NCBI GenBank assembly: GCA_021397835.1
Contig: JAJFZO010000566.1
Span: 8,986,001 to 9,050,000 of the forward strand
Origin: Moringa oleifera
Lineage: Eukaryota; Streptophyta; Magnoliopsida; Brassicales; Moringaceae
Direction of reading: 5' to 3'
DNA: 64,000 bases
Part shown: positions 10,738-24,100 of the stretch, in pieces
How the letters are laid out: each line of letters starts with the position of its first letter
Numbering within the stretch: the stretch's first letter is position 1
Position numbers and translations under genes: made by a program
The notes under the pieces: model-generated
Databases searched by the model: none
What the model saw: only the letters and a program-made list of their open reading frames with translations
What the model was told of the DNA's origin: nothing

Positions 10738-13266
10738 GCCTACAATGCATGATATGGAAAGAGAAGAATGCACCATCGAGTTTCTTCAACGAGCCCCACC
10801 CTAGGTCTTTCTTAGTGAGATTGGTTCTCTCGTGGTAAGCTTTAACTATTGGCTTGACTAGGTTGATCTCCTATTAAACATGGTAAGCCAGACCCATCAT
10901 TCATTGAAACTCAAGAATCCTTCAGTTTTTAGTATTAAGAAGTCCTCTATCACCAGTCTCAGTCAATTGAATTTGATTGAGCTTGATCGGTTCAGACTTG
11001 CCTTTTCTACTTTTTTTTATTATTTTTTTGGTGTCTAGAAGACAACAAAAATGGGTAAGGCTAAGAAAGGCCTCTTCCTCTTCTTTAATGGATGGGAAGA
11101 TATGAAATGAAAAGGATGTCGAATGAGTTGAAAGATGGTAAAAATTGACTGCCTTGTGAGAAATTCAATCTCAACTTTATTGGCTCTATCACCAGAACCA
11201 ACAGTAGCCTTTCTAATCCGATTCCATCCCACAGGGATGCTAAGAAATGATGATGACCCGTTCTTCTTCTCAGATACTACTTGAACTGCTCAATTAACCA
11301 ATGGCTTTTTAATGGTTAATTTGCCTGACCTTATTTCTTTAGAGGAAACTAAATCATCACATCAAGTAAAGGCGGAAGAGTGGACTAGAATGTTAAAGTC
11401 AGCTAACCATGGTGAAAAGGCGGTAAGCATCGATGAGAGGGACATCACCAAAGAGCTTAACTAATGAGCTTTTTTTTATGATTAATGCTTCTGCTCACTG
11501 GTTAGATTAGACTGTTTGTACCTTCTATAACTAACTATGCCTATAAGGAAGTTAGTCCATAGCGCTTCTTAGGCCAAAGCATATAGAAATCGCCCGTCGA
11601 TTGAAAGATGGAATTAAAAGCACAATGGGAGGTGGGAGATAGGCTTGGAGACAAATGGTACTTGGGAGCTACGCTGCTTTAACTAACTCTGCCTGTAAGA
11701 AGAAACCTGAGAAAAGCTTAACCTCTACGTACCAAGTTCCAAGGTTGAATCTCATCCAAAAGATAAAGTGTCAGTGCCAAGTGAGAAATTCTCTGATTCT
11801 CACTAAGATCTTTGTCTTACTTCTCACCCGACTAGCTGCAAAAAAAAAGTAGTTGACTTGACCAAACTCACAAGTTTTCAATGATACGAACAATTCAAAA
11901 ACGGAGCTATGAAACTAAGCAATATACTTGGCCTTCCATACCTTTTTAGTCCAATCCTACTGCTTGTAGGGAATAAGAATAAGGAAGGCTGCCCAATCTC
12001 AAAAGAAAGATAAAGCTATGCCTCCAATCCTTCATTTGGAATTCTTGCTACCTAGTGCACTTGAACTGCGCCTCTACTTCCCATGTTCCTTTAACACATG
12101 TTTCTTCAACACAAAGAATGGTAGATTGCTTGAGTTGCTGGCCTTTGTGTTTGCCTTATTTTCTTTTTTGGGGAATGCTTTACGCTAATATCGGCTTTTT
12201 CGATTGATTTTTTTGGCATCCGCTAGAGTCGAAGACAGCGACTTAAGCTTTAAGAACGGAGTGAGCCTTATCGCGCCTAAAAGAAACATATGGGTTCTAA
12301 GAGGTTAAGGAGAATAGGGCGTTTTGCCCTTTTTCATATATTTCATCATTAGCAGTCATCAAAAACATATGCCTTAATCAGCTTCCCTAGTGGTATTGCC
12401 TTGTAACTACCCATCGTATACCTTTACTAACACCATAAGTACTCCCTCAATGCACAGCTATGCAGAACAGAGGAAGGCACTAAGAACAGAGATTGTAGCT
12501 AAGACTATCTCAAATCCTTGCATTGCTCAATGCTTCTCCATCAACTATAGTAGGAAAGACAGTAATAGTGGAAAAGAGACCATTTTGGCCTAAGAAAGTA
12601 ATGCTCTTAACTGCCATTGCTACCCATCTGTATACAACTATCAATGTTAATGATATAAATAAATAGTCATTGTATAAATAGGTGACAAGCAATCAAAGCT
12701 TTTTTTTTTTTTTTAGGGTTGAGTTGGGGCGATGGGATCCGTCCATGCCCATAAACAAAAGATTTAAATCTATCAAACATATGATAAAGATTAGAAAAGC
12801 TATCAAAAACCTGCACCACCCTTAACCTTACCCGTCAACTTAAACGCTTCCTTGCTCACAACCAATTTCCCAAAGCAATGAATGCACTCAAAAATATGCC
12901 ATAGCACCAGAGAAAGTTGTTGCGCGGCTGAATACTCCATTATATGGTGGTATGTACAGCTTAGAGCCAAGAACTCCATCTAGGAAGTGATAGTTGAATA
13001 GGTTTTTAAATCTAGGTCTAGAATAGAAAATGGGAAGGCCTTTGTCCTCAAACTTACTATTATATATATCCTTCCTAAATCTTAGCCCCGGCTACCATCT
13101 TAAAAGCTACTGCTGCGGTGCTCATCTTGTAGTTCATTTTTTTCTACAAACCTAGGTAGCTGATGCAACTTTTAAATGTTAACCTGTTTTGCTTCAGGGA
13201 AGAATGTATGATCTGCTAGCTTTTGCAGAAATTTATCAAAGTTGTCATGAACCCCCAATTCTATGG
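10738..13266. other. Unassigned stretch after the MULE
   Basis: No gene recognised. Short open frames (11,035-11,232 minus; 11,655-11,852 plus; 12,390-12,593 plus) lack family features. A patch at about 12,190-12,340 has more intact CG dinucleotides than its surroundings and may be less decayed mitochondrial spacer. A 16-bp T-run occurs at about 12,700. Confidence 0.5.
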
Positions 13267-14070
13267 TGGCATAAGCGATAACAGCCATAAGGTTCACCCT
13301 AATTTCATCTAAACTTCGTGCACATTAGCAGAATTGATTCCATTTTGAGAGAGCCTTAGACAAAAAAGCAAAACGTAAAAGAGGTGGCTTTTTAAGGGTT
13401 TAATAAAGGATCTTCCTAAAGTTAAGAATGGCAAGATGATTAGGAAATTACATCTAAGCAACATACCATTATAAATATAGGACCATGACTGACCTCTAAA
13501 GCACAAATAAAAAGTTAATTCCAATCCCACAAGGAAATCAATTCTACTTTTCTTCTTTGTGAGCTGAGTCGTATGTTAGGGATAGCCATTCAGTCAGTTT
13601 CATGCATAAGAGCTTTTGCTTACCTGCTGTGGCATTAGCACACACTTGATCGATTGGATGTTTTCAGGATAGATTGGTACAGGTAATTCATTGAGTGATG
13701 GGGGATCCCTCCATCCATCATTCACGAATAGTCCCCTCACATTCTCATTAATCATGAATACGTAAAGTTTGGGATTGGTCAAACAAAATAGCATACTTGC
13801 TTGGGTCCATACTTTCACGCATTGTAGAAGCGACTTCCTTAACCTCCGCTTCATGTCTCCCACTCTCATCGTGAATAGGGACGAGAAACAATGGGATCAA
13901 TTTCCCATGCCCTGGCTTGGCTCACGAGGTGATTTGGTTGGATTTAGTCTAATTCTGTACCGTCAGGGGCTTCTTAGCTTACGAGCTTGCATTCATTAGG
14001 CTGCGCATAGAATGGAGAGATAAAAGAATTGTTGATCACTAGGATGGGAGAATAAGAAAGAGCTTTGATA
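13267..14070. repeat. 804-bp local tandem duplication, unit 1
   Basis: The unit begins TGGCATAAGCGATAACAGCC and runs directly into a second copy that begins with the same words at 14,071. The offset is 804 bp. The units differ by scattered substitutions and very few small indels. A minus-strand open frame (13,600-13,869) is shared with the second unit; it matches nothing I recognise. Confidence 0.9.
13600..13869 (-). pseudogene. 89-codon minus-strand frame inside the 804-bp repeat, unknown
   Basis: The frame contains LLQCVKVWTQA, LYVFMINENV and ELPVPIY. The second repeat unit keeps a colinear frame (14,448-14,672) with about ten amino-acid changes and no shift in the shared part. I do not recognise the family; because the flanking repeat DNA is equally similar, the frame gives no clear evidence for selection. 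Confidence 0.2.
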
Positions 14071-14874
14071 TGGCATAAGCGATAACAGCCCTAAGGTTCA
14101 CCCTAGTTTCATCTAAACTTCATGCACATTAGTAGAATTGATTCCATTCTGAGAGAGCCTTAGACAAAAAAGCAGAACGTAAAAGAGGTGGCTTTTTAGG
14201 GGTTTAAGAAAGGATCTTCCTAAAGTGAAGAATGGCAGGATGATTAGGAAATTACATCTAAGGAACATACCATCATAAATATAAGATCGTGACTGACCTC
14301 TAAAGCACAAATAAAAAGTGAATTCCAATCCACAAGGAAATCAATTCTTCTTTTTTTCTTCGTGAGCTGAGTCATATGTTAGGGATAGCCATTCAGTCAG
14401 TTTCATGCATAAGACCTTCTGCTTACCTGCTGTGGCATTAGCACACACTAGATTGATTGGATGTTTTCTAGATAGATTGGTACAGGTAATTCATTGAGGG
14501 AGGAGGGATCCTTCCATCCATCATTCATGACTAGTCTCCTCACATTCTCATTAATCATGAATACGTAGAGTTTAGGATTGGTCAAACAAAATAGCATATT
14601 TGCTTGGGTCCATACTTTCACACATTGTAGAAGCGACTTCCTCAACCTTTGTTTCATCTTTCCCACTCTCATCGTGAATAGGGATGAGAAACAATGGGAT
14701 CAATTTCCCATGCCCTGGCTTGGCTCAAGAGGTGATTTAGTTGGATTTAGTCTAATTCTATACCATCAAGAGTTTTTTGACTTACAAGCTTGCATTCTTT
14801 TTGCTGGGCACAGAGTAGAGAGATAAAAGAATTGTTGATCACTAGGATGGCAGAACAAGAAAGAGCTTTGATAT
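14071..14874. repeat. 804-bp local tandem duplication, unit 2
   Basis: This is the second unit of the local tandem duplication, ending at AGAGCTTTGATATGG (about 14,861-14,876), which in unit 1 is followed by the start of unit 2. The minus-strand frame at 14,448-14,672 corresponds to 13,600-13,869. Confidence 0.9.
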
Positions 14875-16269
14875 GGTTAAGGTGGCTAACTTGCATATCT
14901 AAGAATGTTCAAGATAGGACTTAGGAGAAAGAAATGTGTTGGCACTTGATGAACCAACCTAGTTAGTTAGCAAAATAAGGGACTGGTCTTAGAAATGCAG
15001 ATAGAAATCGATGCATTAGCAAGCTATCGTTCAAGTGTAGCGAAACCAGAGTCTCGACTAATTGAGGTTGGGGTTTGGGGAGAGGTGAAGCTTCTTTCAA
15101 TGCATCCCTTTTTACCTATCGGTTGGATACAACATCTAGAGTTCTGGTTAGTGTTGTCTATATACCTAATAAGTTATTGTTAAAGAAAGGTGAGACCCTA
15201 GTCCGCAGGTAATTCCCTTCTCTCGATCGATGGCACTGGATTGCCTACTTGTTTTTCCTCATAAAGCTTAGAGATGCCTTACTGGTTAAATCAAAGAATA
15301 CTAGCTTACTCAAATATCAGGTAAGGGTGAAAGCTAGCCTTCAAAAGAGCAAGAAGAGAAGAGTACCTGATGGGATTGGGTTAGCCAATATTTGTGAGGT
15401 AAAGGCCAGATGCATAAGTTGACCATCTTTAACGAAAGCATCACAAACACTTGGATATGGAGGAATTAAAACCTACATTTGCTTTGTTTGATAGATGAGA
15501 GGCAAAGAAAAGCTTGGTGTTTCCCTAGATTGGATCAATAAGAGAATGACACCTTTCAATGTCTTAGTTTGCCTCCGAAAACCCGTAACTTCTAAAGAAG
15601 GTGAATGAACGTGAACGAATAGTTTTAGGTCCAGTTGGATTCATTCATCGAGTGCAAGCTGAATCACTTTAGTACACCTGGGGAATATCTAAAGTAATCC
15701 ATGCATTAGAGTCAAAGTCAATGGTCTGGGTCACAAGCAAGAGCTTATATGAAGGTTGGAATGCAGTTGAGTGCTTCAGAGTGGGGCTCACCTTTACCTT
15801 TTATATGAATCCAATCCCTTTTAATATCAATCCTTTAGTTCTAATCTCAATTGAGTAAAAGTCAATCAGGAAAGGAAAGTGAGACAGCTTTTGTAACAAA
15901 TGTTGTGGGCATGCCAACATTAGCTGGAACTGAGCATTATTGATGGTACTGACAGACTCCTATTAAGTTGCTGGCAGGGATAGGCTGATAGCCTTTTCAA
16001 CATCTTGCATTTCCAACTAATAATCTCTAGCTCTAGATAGAAAAAAAACTATAGGACTAGAATGAGGGTAGAAGAGTTAATCATCACTTAGCTTACTTGC
16101 AGGTAAGGTACAAGATGGATACAAAGTAAGCTTATAGGGTATGAGGGTTACTGTATTCATCCCAGCGAAGAGGAAGTTAGCAGGGTTTATAACCTGGACT
16201 TATTGGCTTGCTAACTTCACTAGCTTACTTCTAGCCCCTTGAAAGAGAGTGGTCTCAAGCGAATGCTTA
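14875..16269. other. Unassigned stretch
   Basis: No gene seen. One 62-codon open frame (14,995-15,183) has no recognisable features. The composition resembles the rest of the mitochondrial-derived spacer. Confidence 0.5.
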
Positions 16270-16392
16270 TACCACCATTCTAAGACACCTTTAGGAGCTG
16301 TACTACCATCCTTTTCAATTTCTCAGTCCGTTCGGCAAGGATGTCCTCTTGCAATGGCCCTATTTATGATTGCTGACAACGGATGCTTTGGG
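16270..16392 (+). mobile_element. Fragment of a LINE (L1-type) reverse transcriptase
   Basis: An open stretch translates to a segment containing FSISQSVRQGCPLAMALF. The motif QGCPL...LF is a hallmark of plant non-LTR reverse transcriptases, and the spacing of the preceding F.IS matches that family. I found neither the upstream D-containing motif nor the downstream YADD/FADD motif, so only about 40 codons survive. A (TA)n tract follows directly. It is not matR: the position and words differ. Confidence 0.55.
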
Positions 16393-16412
16393 CTATATAT
16401 ATATATATATAT
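16393..16412. repeat. (TA)n microsatellite
   Basis: A pure TA tract of about 20 bp followed by TTTATTTAT. It directly follows the LINE-like fragment. Confidence 0.9.
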
Positions 16413-18122
16413 TTATTTATAACATGAAAAAGGCCTAATCAAAGAGCTTCGATTGTGCCATATGTAAATAAGAGTTCTATCTATCTTTCTTCAATTAGCT
16501 ATAAGAGCAAGAAGAAGACACTTTGTATTACGTAATTGGAGAGCTTTTTTAGGTTTTCTTTTGAGCTAGAAAGCCACATTAGTCTCTGTATGATTAGATT
16601 GGGCCATATCTAGGTAATTAGATTGATAGAAAAGATAGTTTGACTTGCGTGTATTAAGTATACACCTTTTATAGCATGATTGTAACTTAGGCCATAAGCT
16701 TTAGCCTATTAAGGATAAGAGAGAAGAACTGTGATGAGATATAAGATAAAATATCTAAATATGATTGAGTTCTACTTCCCCTCGCTATCATGAACTTAAC
16801 ACCTTAAAATAAAACTAGCTTTACATAATGGGATGAGAGCATTAATAACTCAAATGACACTGCGATGATTTTGACATAAAATCATCGAGATCCTATTCGA
16901 AGACTTTTTCACCATTAGGAACCTTGCCTTTTCTTTCTCGAAAGCCTTCGACTTTTTTCTTTGGCTAAAAAAGGCTTCTTTGTATAATTAAGGTAGTCTT
17001 TAGGGACCTTTCACTTTTGAAAGTATCCAAAAGAAGAGGTATGTCTCGCCCCTCAGAATAATGTAAAATCCTTTCCCACCTTTATTTAATAGATTTTTTC
17101 TTTCTTTCTACTATAAAAAAAACGAGAAATAATGTTCAAGTAACAAAATCTTTCTCTATACTTGTTCTTGCTTGCTGACTTAGTCCATCAAGAGGATGGT
17201 AGATTCATCTTATTTTTGATATATTCTCATATGCTGAACAATTGAATTACAATTTTAGGGGAATGACTAACTAGAAGCTTAAAGGATAAATTGAATCAAT
17301 TTCTTTAGAAGAAAAAAAAGTGTCAATTCAATCAATGACTAACTAGTTTATATGATCTCTCATTTTTGGTACATCTACTCAACTTTATATCTATCTCATA
17401 AGTGATACATATTATTTATGACTTTTTTTTTCATAAATAGTTAGATTCACCTAGAGATAAGACTCAAGTAAGAAAAGAGTGTATGATAGGAGAAAGAGAA
17501 GAGAAGAGAGAAAGCAACTATAGATGTCATGCTTCTATCTATAGAAGGAACCTCTCTAAACTCACAAAGATGGGAGGGCTAGGACTGGACCTCTCTAAAT
17601 GATAGGACTGAGTTAGTATAGTTCCTTTTTTTCCTCCTCTGATCTATCCTTACCTTGATCTAGTAAGGAATGGAATTGGGCATTAGCATGAGTATTTGAA
17701 TACTGCTTTTTATCTTATTCCCTGAGAGCTTTCGATGTGGAGTCTTATTTTGTGAAATAAATTTTTGTATCTTAAGATTATCCACAATTAGTTCCTATCC
17801 TAGTAGCGAGTATCTCATATTAGCTTGTCAAAAGCTTCAAGATATAAAGTTAGGAAAGTAATGATGTCATACCTCTAGTTTGTAGCTTTACTTCGTGGTT
17901 TTGTCTTCTATTGAAAATAGATATCAGTTATGAACCTAGCTTCTCTCACAGAATCAAAATTGATGGAAATCCATCATTTATGCATACTGGGATAGGCTTG
18001 TGAGATCTGCTTTACTCACTAATTCACATTCTGGTTGACACTGATTAGTTGTATTCACATCCCTACCTCTTAGACCAGTTCATAGACTTCACCAAGCCTT
18101 TGGGCATCATGGGTGGAGGCTT

Positions 18123-18124
<2 letters not shown>
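16413..18124. other. Unassigned stretch
   Basis: No gene seen. It contains A/T runs and purine-rich patches (about 17,460-17,515, GAGAGAAGAGAAG-like). Confidence 0.5.

Positions 18125-18157
<33 letters not shown>
18125..18157. repeat. (TA)n microsatellite
   Basis: A nearly perfect TA tract of about 32 bp. Confidence 0.95.
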
Positions 18158-18161
<4 letters not shown>

Positions 18162-21100
18162 TTAAATTTTGTCCTATTTATAAAAACTATAGTCAAACTA
18201 GCTATAACCGACTAAAGTGGAAAAACATGACATAAAGGACTGGAAACTGAGTAAGCAAGTTATAACTAAGATTGGGAAGTTCGGCATGCCCCGAAGGACA
18301 TGTTTGAGATGAGAGATTATGATTATGTTATTAGATAAAATGAGCATAAAAAGTGTGAGGAGAGATGAATTTGAGCTATTAATTAAGAGGACTACCATCG
18401 CTTACTACTTCCTATTGTTATTTTATATCTGTTGTTAGTCTATACTTTTAGTCTCTTTCTATGCCTCTGACTATCAGATTCATCTAGATTGCCAAAGATG
18501 AGTGTGTTTAGAGACATTGAAAGGTGAATTGTCTTACAAATGAGACAAAAAAAGTTAAATGGTATGAGTCATGGATCCTCTCAACACAACCTTGATTTAT
18601 CAACTATGAGGTGCTTTTTAACAATCATATGCACAGCAAACCGAGCGAAAGTCACCTTTGTCCATCTTATCTAGCACATCAAACATTGATCAGCCTACTA
18701 TGTCTAAAGAAGTCTTACTAGATTTCGTCTATGATTAAGAAAAAGTTATACCTTCTGCTTATAAACAAAACACAAAGAAAGTGTCACTACCATGTCTACT
18801 TCTCACATGAGATAGGCCTCTTTTTCTTCACTAATAATTCCTTTTCTCGGATTTTTGATTCTGGTCATTTAATGCTTTCATGCTTTTTCCATTCATATAA
18901 AACCTATGACATCCATACTACTAGATTGTATCCTTAATAATTTTATCTTCCTCGTCTATTACTCCATTTTTGTTAGTCAAATTACATATTCCATTAAGGA
19001 TGTGATGTTATTTGAAAGAAGGCTAGAACGCTAACAGCCATCTCTATCTAATTCATTCACTTTACCTAGTACATACCTTTTTTTGGAAGATCAAGTGCCA
19101 AAGTCATAGAATGAGGAAGTCATCAATTGCTAAAAATTACTTTCAATTTGTTTATGGGCGGGTATTTGACCTTGACTTTCTATGGTATCAATTTACCCTT
19201 GTCTTGTTGAAGAATATAAGATAAGTGGGTGTAGTTTGGATCTCTAAGGCTTCCAAGGTGGCTTGGAATGTAGTCTATGTCTTGAAATGAAAGAGGAAAG
19301 GTGTCTAGCCTCAAGAGAGTTCATGACTAGAATAAGGCAGCTATTACCAAACATTTGTGGAACATTGCCTTTAACTCACATACCATCTTGGCTTCTGAAA
19401 TAAAAGTTTTCCCTTGAAAGGTAGGAGTGCGTAGGGCATCCTCATTTCTAACAACTCTTTCTCTTAGAGTGAGAGGAAATTTATGAACTTGAGGTATACT
19501 ATGAGACCTTTTATCCCGTCCAAAGTGGGTATTGGCAAAAGGTACTTTTTTATTTGGCTCGATATCTGGCATCCATTAGGTTCCATTGTTTAGAAGTATA
19601 GTAGTAGAATTTATTATGATGTAGCTATCCCAGTCTATGCTAAAGTTAACACAATTATTAAAGAAAACTAATGGAATTAGTCGATAGTTAGATCTTTCAA
19701 TAGGGCTTGTTACACCTCGAGTCCACTCAAGAACTACTTGACTAACTAGTGATAGGGAGATTTGAAACACTGATGAAGGGCATGAGACACCCACGATCGT
19801 AACTACCACTTGAATAGGAAATGGAGAAAGAAAGCAAGATGATTAATCCCTCATAGGAGCTCAGAGAAAAATAGCTAGAGTTTATTTTATTAGAAAGGGT
19901 GAAGGGATGCTGAATCAATAAAAGGATCGGGCACCTACAGATTATATTATAGAAGAGAGATGTTCTCCTCTATGAGCTTCTCACAGGAAGGGTTCAGATC
20001 GAGTGCAATTCAGTTTGTTGACTAACTAAAGTAAGGAAGAATCAGCCACTTGGGGTGGTTAAACTCACTTTAGCACTAAGCACAGTAGTGCATAGTTATT
20101 TTATCCAACCCTCATAACTTAAAGAAGCAGATTGGATGGACCACACTAAAAAAAATCCAAATAGGGATGGCTACGAAGTCAAGGAGGTTTAATAAGAAAT
20201 AAGAGAGTAGTAATACCTTTTGAGCTACCATAGGTAGTAGTAGGAGACCAAATAAATATTTCATGCAATAGTGTCAAAAAAGTCATAATAAGCTAGAGAA
20301 GCAAATGAAGCATCAGGTTCTGAAGAAGAATAAGGTCACAGAGCATAGCAAACCGCTAAACCATGTGCGTGTGATTGCTCGCCTATCATCAGTTTAACTT
20401 ACGCTCTAAAGCTGTCAAGACCAGAGAGAACCATTATGACATTCTTATGGATAAAGTAGCTGGTGAAGCTTTTTCTTTAGTTATTGTTGACCCTTTATTG
20501 GGAAACTTTAGCAATGTCTATTATTTCTTTTTCCCAAGAGGTGCAGGCTTCATTGAAAAGCTCTCTGCCTTGTGATTTTATTGGGTTTACTTGTAAACAA
20601 CACTTTTCCCCTCACCTCCCTTCAATCATTTTGTAAAGAGTTGCCTGACTGACTTCATAATTACACCTTTGTTTTCTAGATCCCATGAGTGTTACCAAAA
20701 TATCAAGTTAGAATGCCTCCCTAGTATCATGATTTGCTATATAATTCCAAAGACCAAACTTCCCTGTGATTTGTTAAATCGCATCAATAAAACTAATTTT
20801 ATGCCACATACATGGCATGAATCCCAAGCTTCTTATTGTTGATAAGCATCAATCCAAGTCGTTGATGGACCTAACTAAGAGTTCCCTTTTAGACCTGAAA
20901 GAAGGTTCGTGACCTAATATCCTAAAGGGATTCTCGATCAATATGCATTGAATGAAGGAATTGGTCCATTCTCTAGCAATATTGGGCAAGCCAAGGGTTG
21001 CGTTCACAGATTAAGTCATTTCAATATGATGTTCCCAATCTCGATGACCTGCATGCAATTTTAATGAGTGCTAGAAGAAGGAAGGGGACAATAACACTGC

Positions 21101-24100
21101 TCGCTTCACTTTGAATAAAATAAATCATCACAACTAGAAGGACAACCATTTATATTGAAATTTGTTTGATAAGAGGTATAGGATGGAACTAAATTTTCTT
21201 CGCGAGGGTATTGTTTGCGTAACTAAAAAAAAGTTGTAGCTAACCAACAACATGCTAAAGAGCCTCCTTAGTAGGAAAAGGAACGTATGTAGGAAATTAA
21301 TCAAAATAAGGAAATATATTCATAGGAATAACTGAAGAAAAGGTGTTAAGATAATTCAACATTTTTTATTTATGTTAAAAGATGTAGAATGTTATAACAA
21401 AGTGAATCTCTAACCATATTACCTACCCTCATTATGGCTTTTTTTGAAGCTCTAGTTCTCACACATCCTAGCTTCATGATTTGGCATTTGCTTTGAGTGT
21501 GAAATGGCTTGCTAAGAATAATAGAGATATTCCAACCTTTGATTATCAAACTTACAATTCTTATGAACCAAGCATAGGATGGATGGTGTATAAATCAATT
21601 TGGTCAGGGAGATGGCAAAGATGAAAGAAGGATATCGAAAGAGTTAGGAAAAAGAGTACAGAAGTGAGAGTGAAGACATAAGCTAGCTAAATGCCCTAAA
21701 ATCCGTGTATGAAAGGGCCTACAATCTTGGGGAGTACATTGATAACTACAACCCAACAAGCACATAGTAACGTGTTGTGAAGGTTTCTCATACTTTCTCA
21801 TGATGACTTATAGTCTTGCCAAGTTTAAAGGGCATAATGCTAACGAATCAGGGCTATAGCACCTATTTATCTCGAATCCCTTAAATTATATGCAGGGAAA
21901 AGAGAAGGAATTGGAGCTTATCAACAATAAGAATGCCCGATTGACTTTACATTATGAGTTATAAGGTCTCTTTTAGCACACTTAACTTATCATATCAGTA
22001 CACAATAATAACTAAGCATACATTGCTAATAGGCAGATCAATTCTAAGAATGGTATTAGAGACGAAACTACAGTATCTTGGTAAGGGGTGCCTCATATGA
22101 GTGGTTAGGATAGGCCTTTGAATGCAATCTAGAGCCCATATGAGGAGCTCACTGCATGTGCATTTACTTGCATGAGTGAGCCCTTACTGAAGTAGTGGAA
22201 TGCTCCTTATCACTCGTAACCTTTTAAATGGAGAGGGAACTCAGAACCACAAAACAAAGGAAGTAGCAACTCTAGGAGAAATGTATGAAAATAACCACAC
22301 TTCATTGCACTCAGCTTGCCATCACTGTGTCATTAGATGTTTTGAGTGGCTGTCAAATGGAGTTGGCTCTTTAAACCTATCCATATACAGTCCTAGAAAA
22401 ACCAAAAGACTAGCGGTCTATTGCCACTCCGTATGTGAAAGCCCTTCCCTCACTTCATTTCTTGATTTTGCAATACAACAAAGTATGGTTGGCAATTGGG
22501 ACCTTTCCTTACATTTTTGGCTGGAGTTTTAGTTTTAACGTGATAGCTATAACTTTCATTTCTTAACTGGGTTTTTTAACTTTATATGTAACTCATTAGC
22601 TTGTGACTTTGCACACTCAGTTTTGAAATTGGGAATCAATAAAACTGCCTTTTCTCAATTCGAAAGGTTATTTAGGTAGCTTAGCTGGTTAATTTACTGA
22701 AAGCAATTCAATGAACATTCTTATCTAACAGTTTTTAATTTCCCATGGCATCCTTGGGGTTTTCCTTATAACATTGTTAATGCTTGCTTTCCATTGCTTG
22801 GTAATTGATCTTTTCGATCCTTTTCTTACTCTTCTTCTCAAAAGAGGCGAAGTCTTTTTTCGCTAGTTGTAGTTTAAAAAGAAAACAATATGCTACTTCC
22901 TTTCTTAGGTGAACCCATTCAAATAAGGGTGATTGCCTTATGAAACTACTACAATCCATTGGTTTTTCTTCCCACTACAAAAGACTTTTGTTTTCTCTTC
23001 ATGAGAATGTCGTTAGGAGGTAGACTCTTAGTTTCATAAAGAGGAGTTATTTCCTCAAATACATTGGTTTAAGCCTGATAATGGAATGATGACACTATGA
23101 ATGAATATTACGTTAATAGAGTAATTGTTCTTTCCTTGTGCCCTTAACACAAAGCTAAGGCAGCGATGCAAATACTTGTTAGTGCATTAAGTAAGTTAGA
23201 TACTAATTGGTACGAAACATGTCAATTATACAAGATCGAGCCTCAACTTTGAAAGCCTCCTCGATTTGGTGTTTTGATTTGAGTTTATCAATCCATATGA
23301 TATGGCTTTAAAGCTTCCCAACTTGGGTTATTGTGAAGTATGAGAGCACAAGTGAGCACAATCTTTCACTACTCATGTAACCTTACATTAGAAGTTTAAT
23401 TTGAAAGATGGAAGTAGGCTCAAGAAGGATCAAAAGACTTCTTTTTGGTCCCTCAAAGTCATAAAGCAGATTAGACTGTAATGTATGCCTATCAAATGAA
23501 AACTAATGAAGATCAATCCATGTGAAAAATCAATAAAGGCTTGCCTATACGTCTTTTTAGTATACATACGGTTTCTTTCAATTAGAACCTATCACTACCT
23601 AGGTCAATCTTTCGATTCTAGTTTGCTTAGTGTCATTCGATTTGAGGGAATTCATTAGATCATGAACTTGCTTCATACTTGGCATTTAATCTTTTGTTAG
23701 GAGCAAGGTTATCCTTAGCAAGAATGCCTAGAACCGAGCCCCACATTAGAAGTATGAAACTACTCGTAGGAAATGTTTTTAAGTTGAGGGAATGTTTGGG
23801 CTTATCGACTGATAAAAGGTCTTTTTCAAACTAATTTGCTGGCTCTATTTGAAAAACAAAAATTCTCATTCTAGAGAGATATCAATAGACATAAAAAGAG
23901 ATCTTAATCTTGGAGATCGCAAAGTAAAAGTCCTATAAGCATCCACTTTTAAAGAAGTAAATACACTCGCCTTAAGAAGCATCCACAGTTATATGTGACC
24001 TACATTTATCAATAATCTTGTGAGAATTTTCCTTCTCAAGGTAGGTCAAAAGAGCAAGTCGATGAAAGAAAGACTCTCTCAAAAAGTATATACTCATGGA

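Noticed and set aside
22200..22532. 110-codon open frame as a gene
   Set aside because: No motif, no hydrophobic or repeat pattern and no conserved copy to compare; the length is not exceptional for 64 kb of such DNA.
22655..22725. tRNA-like phrase TTAGGTAGCTTAGCTGGTTA
   Set aside because: It resembles a D-arm, but no anticodon arm or T-arm follows at the right distance.
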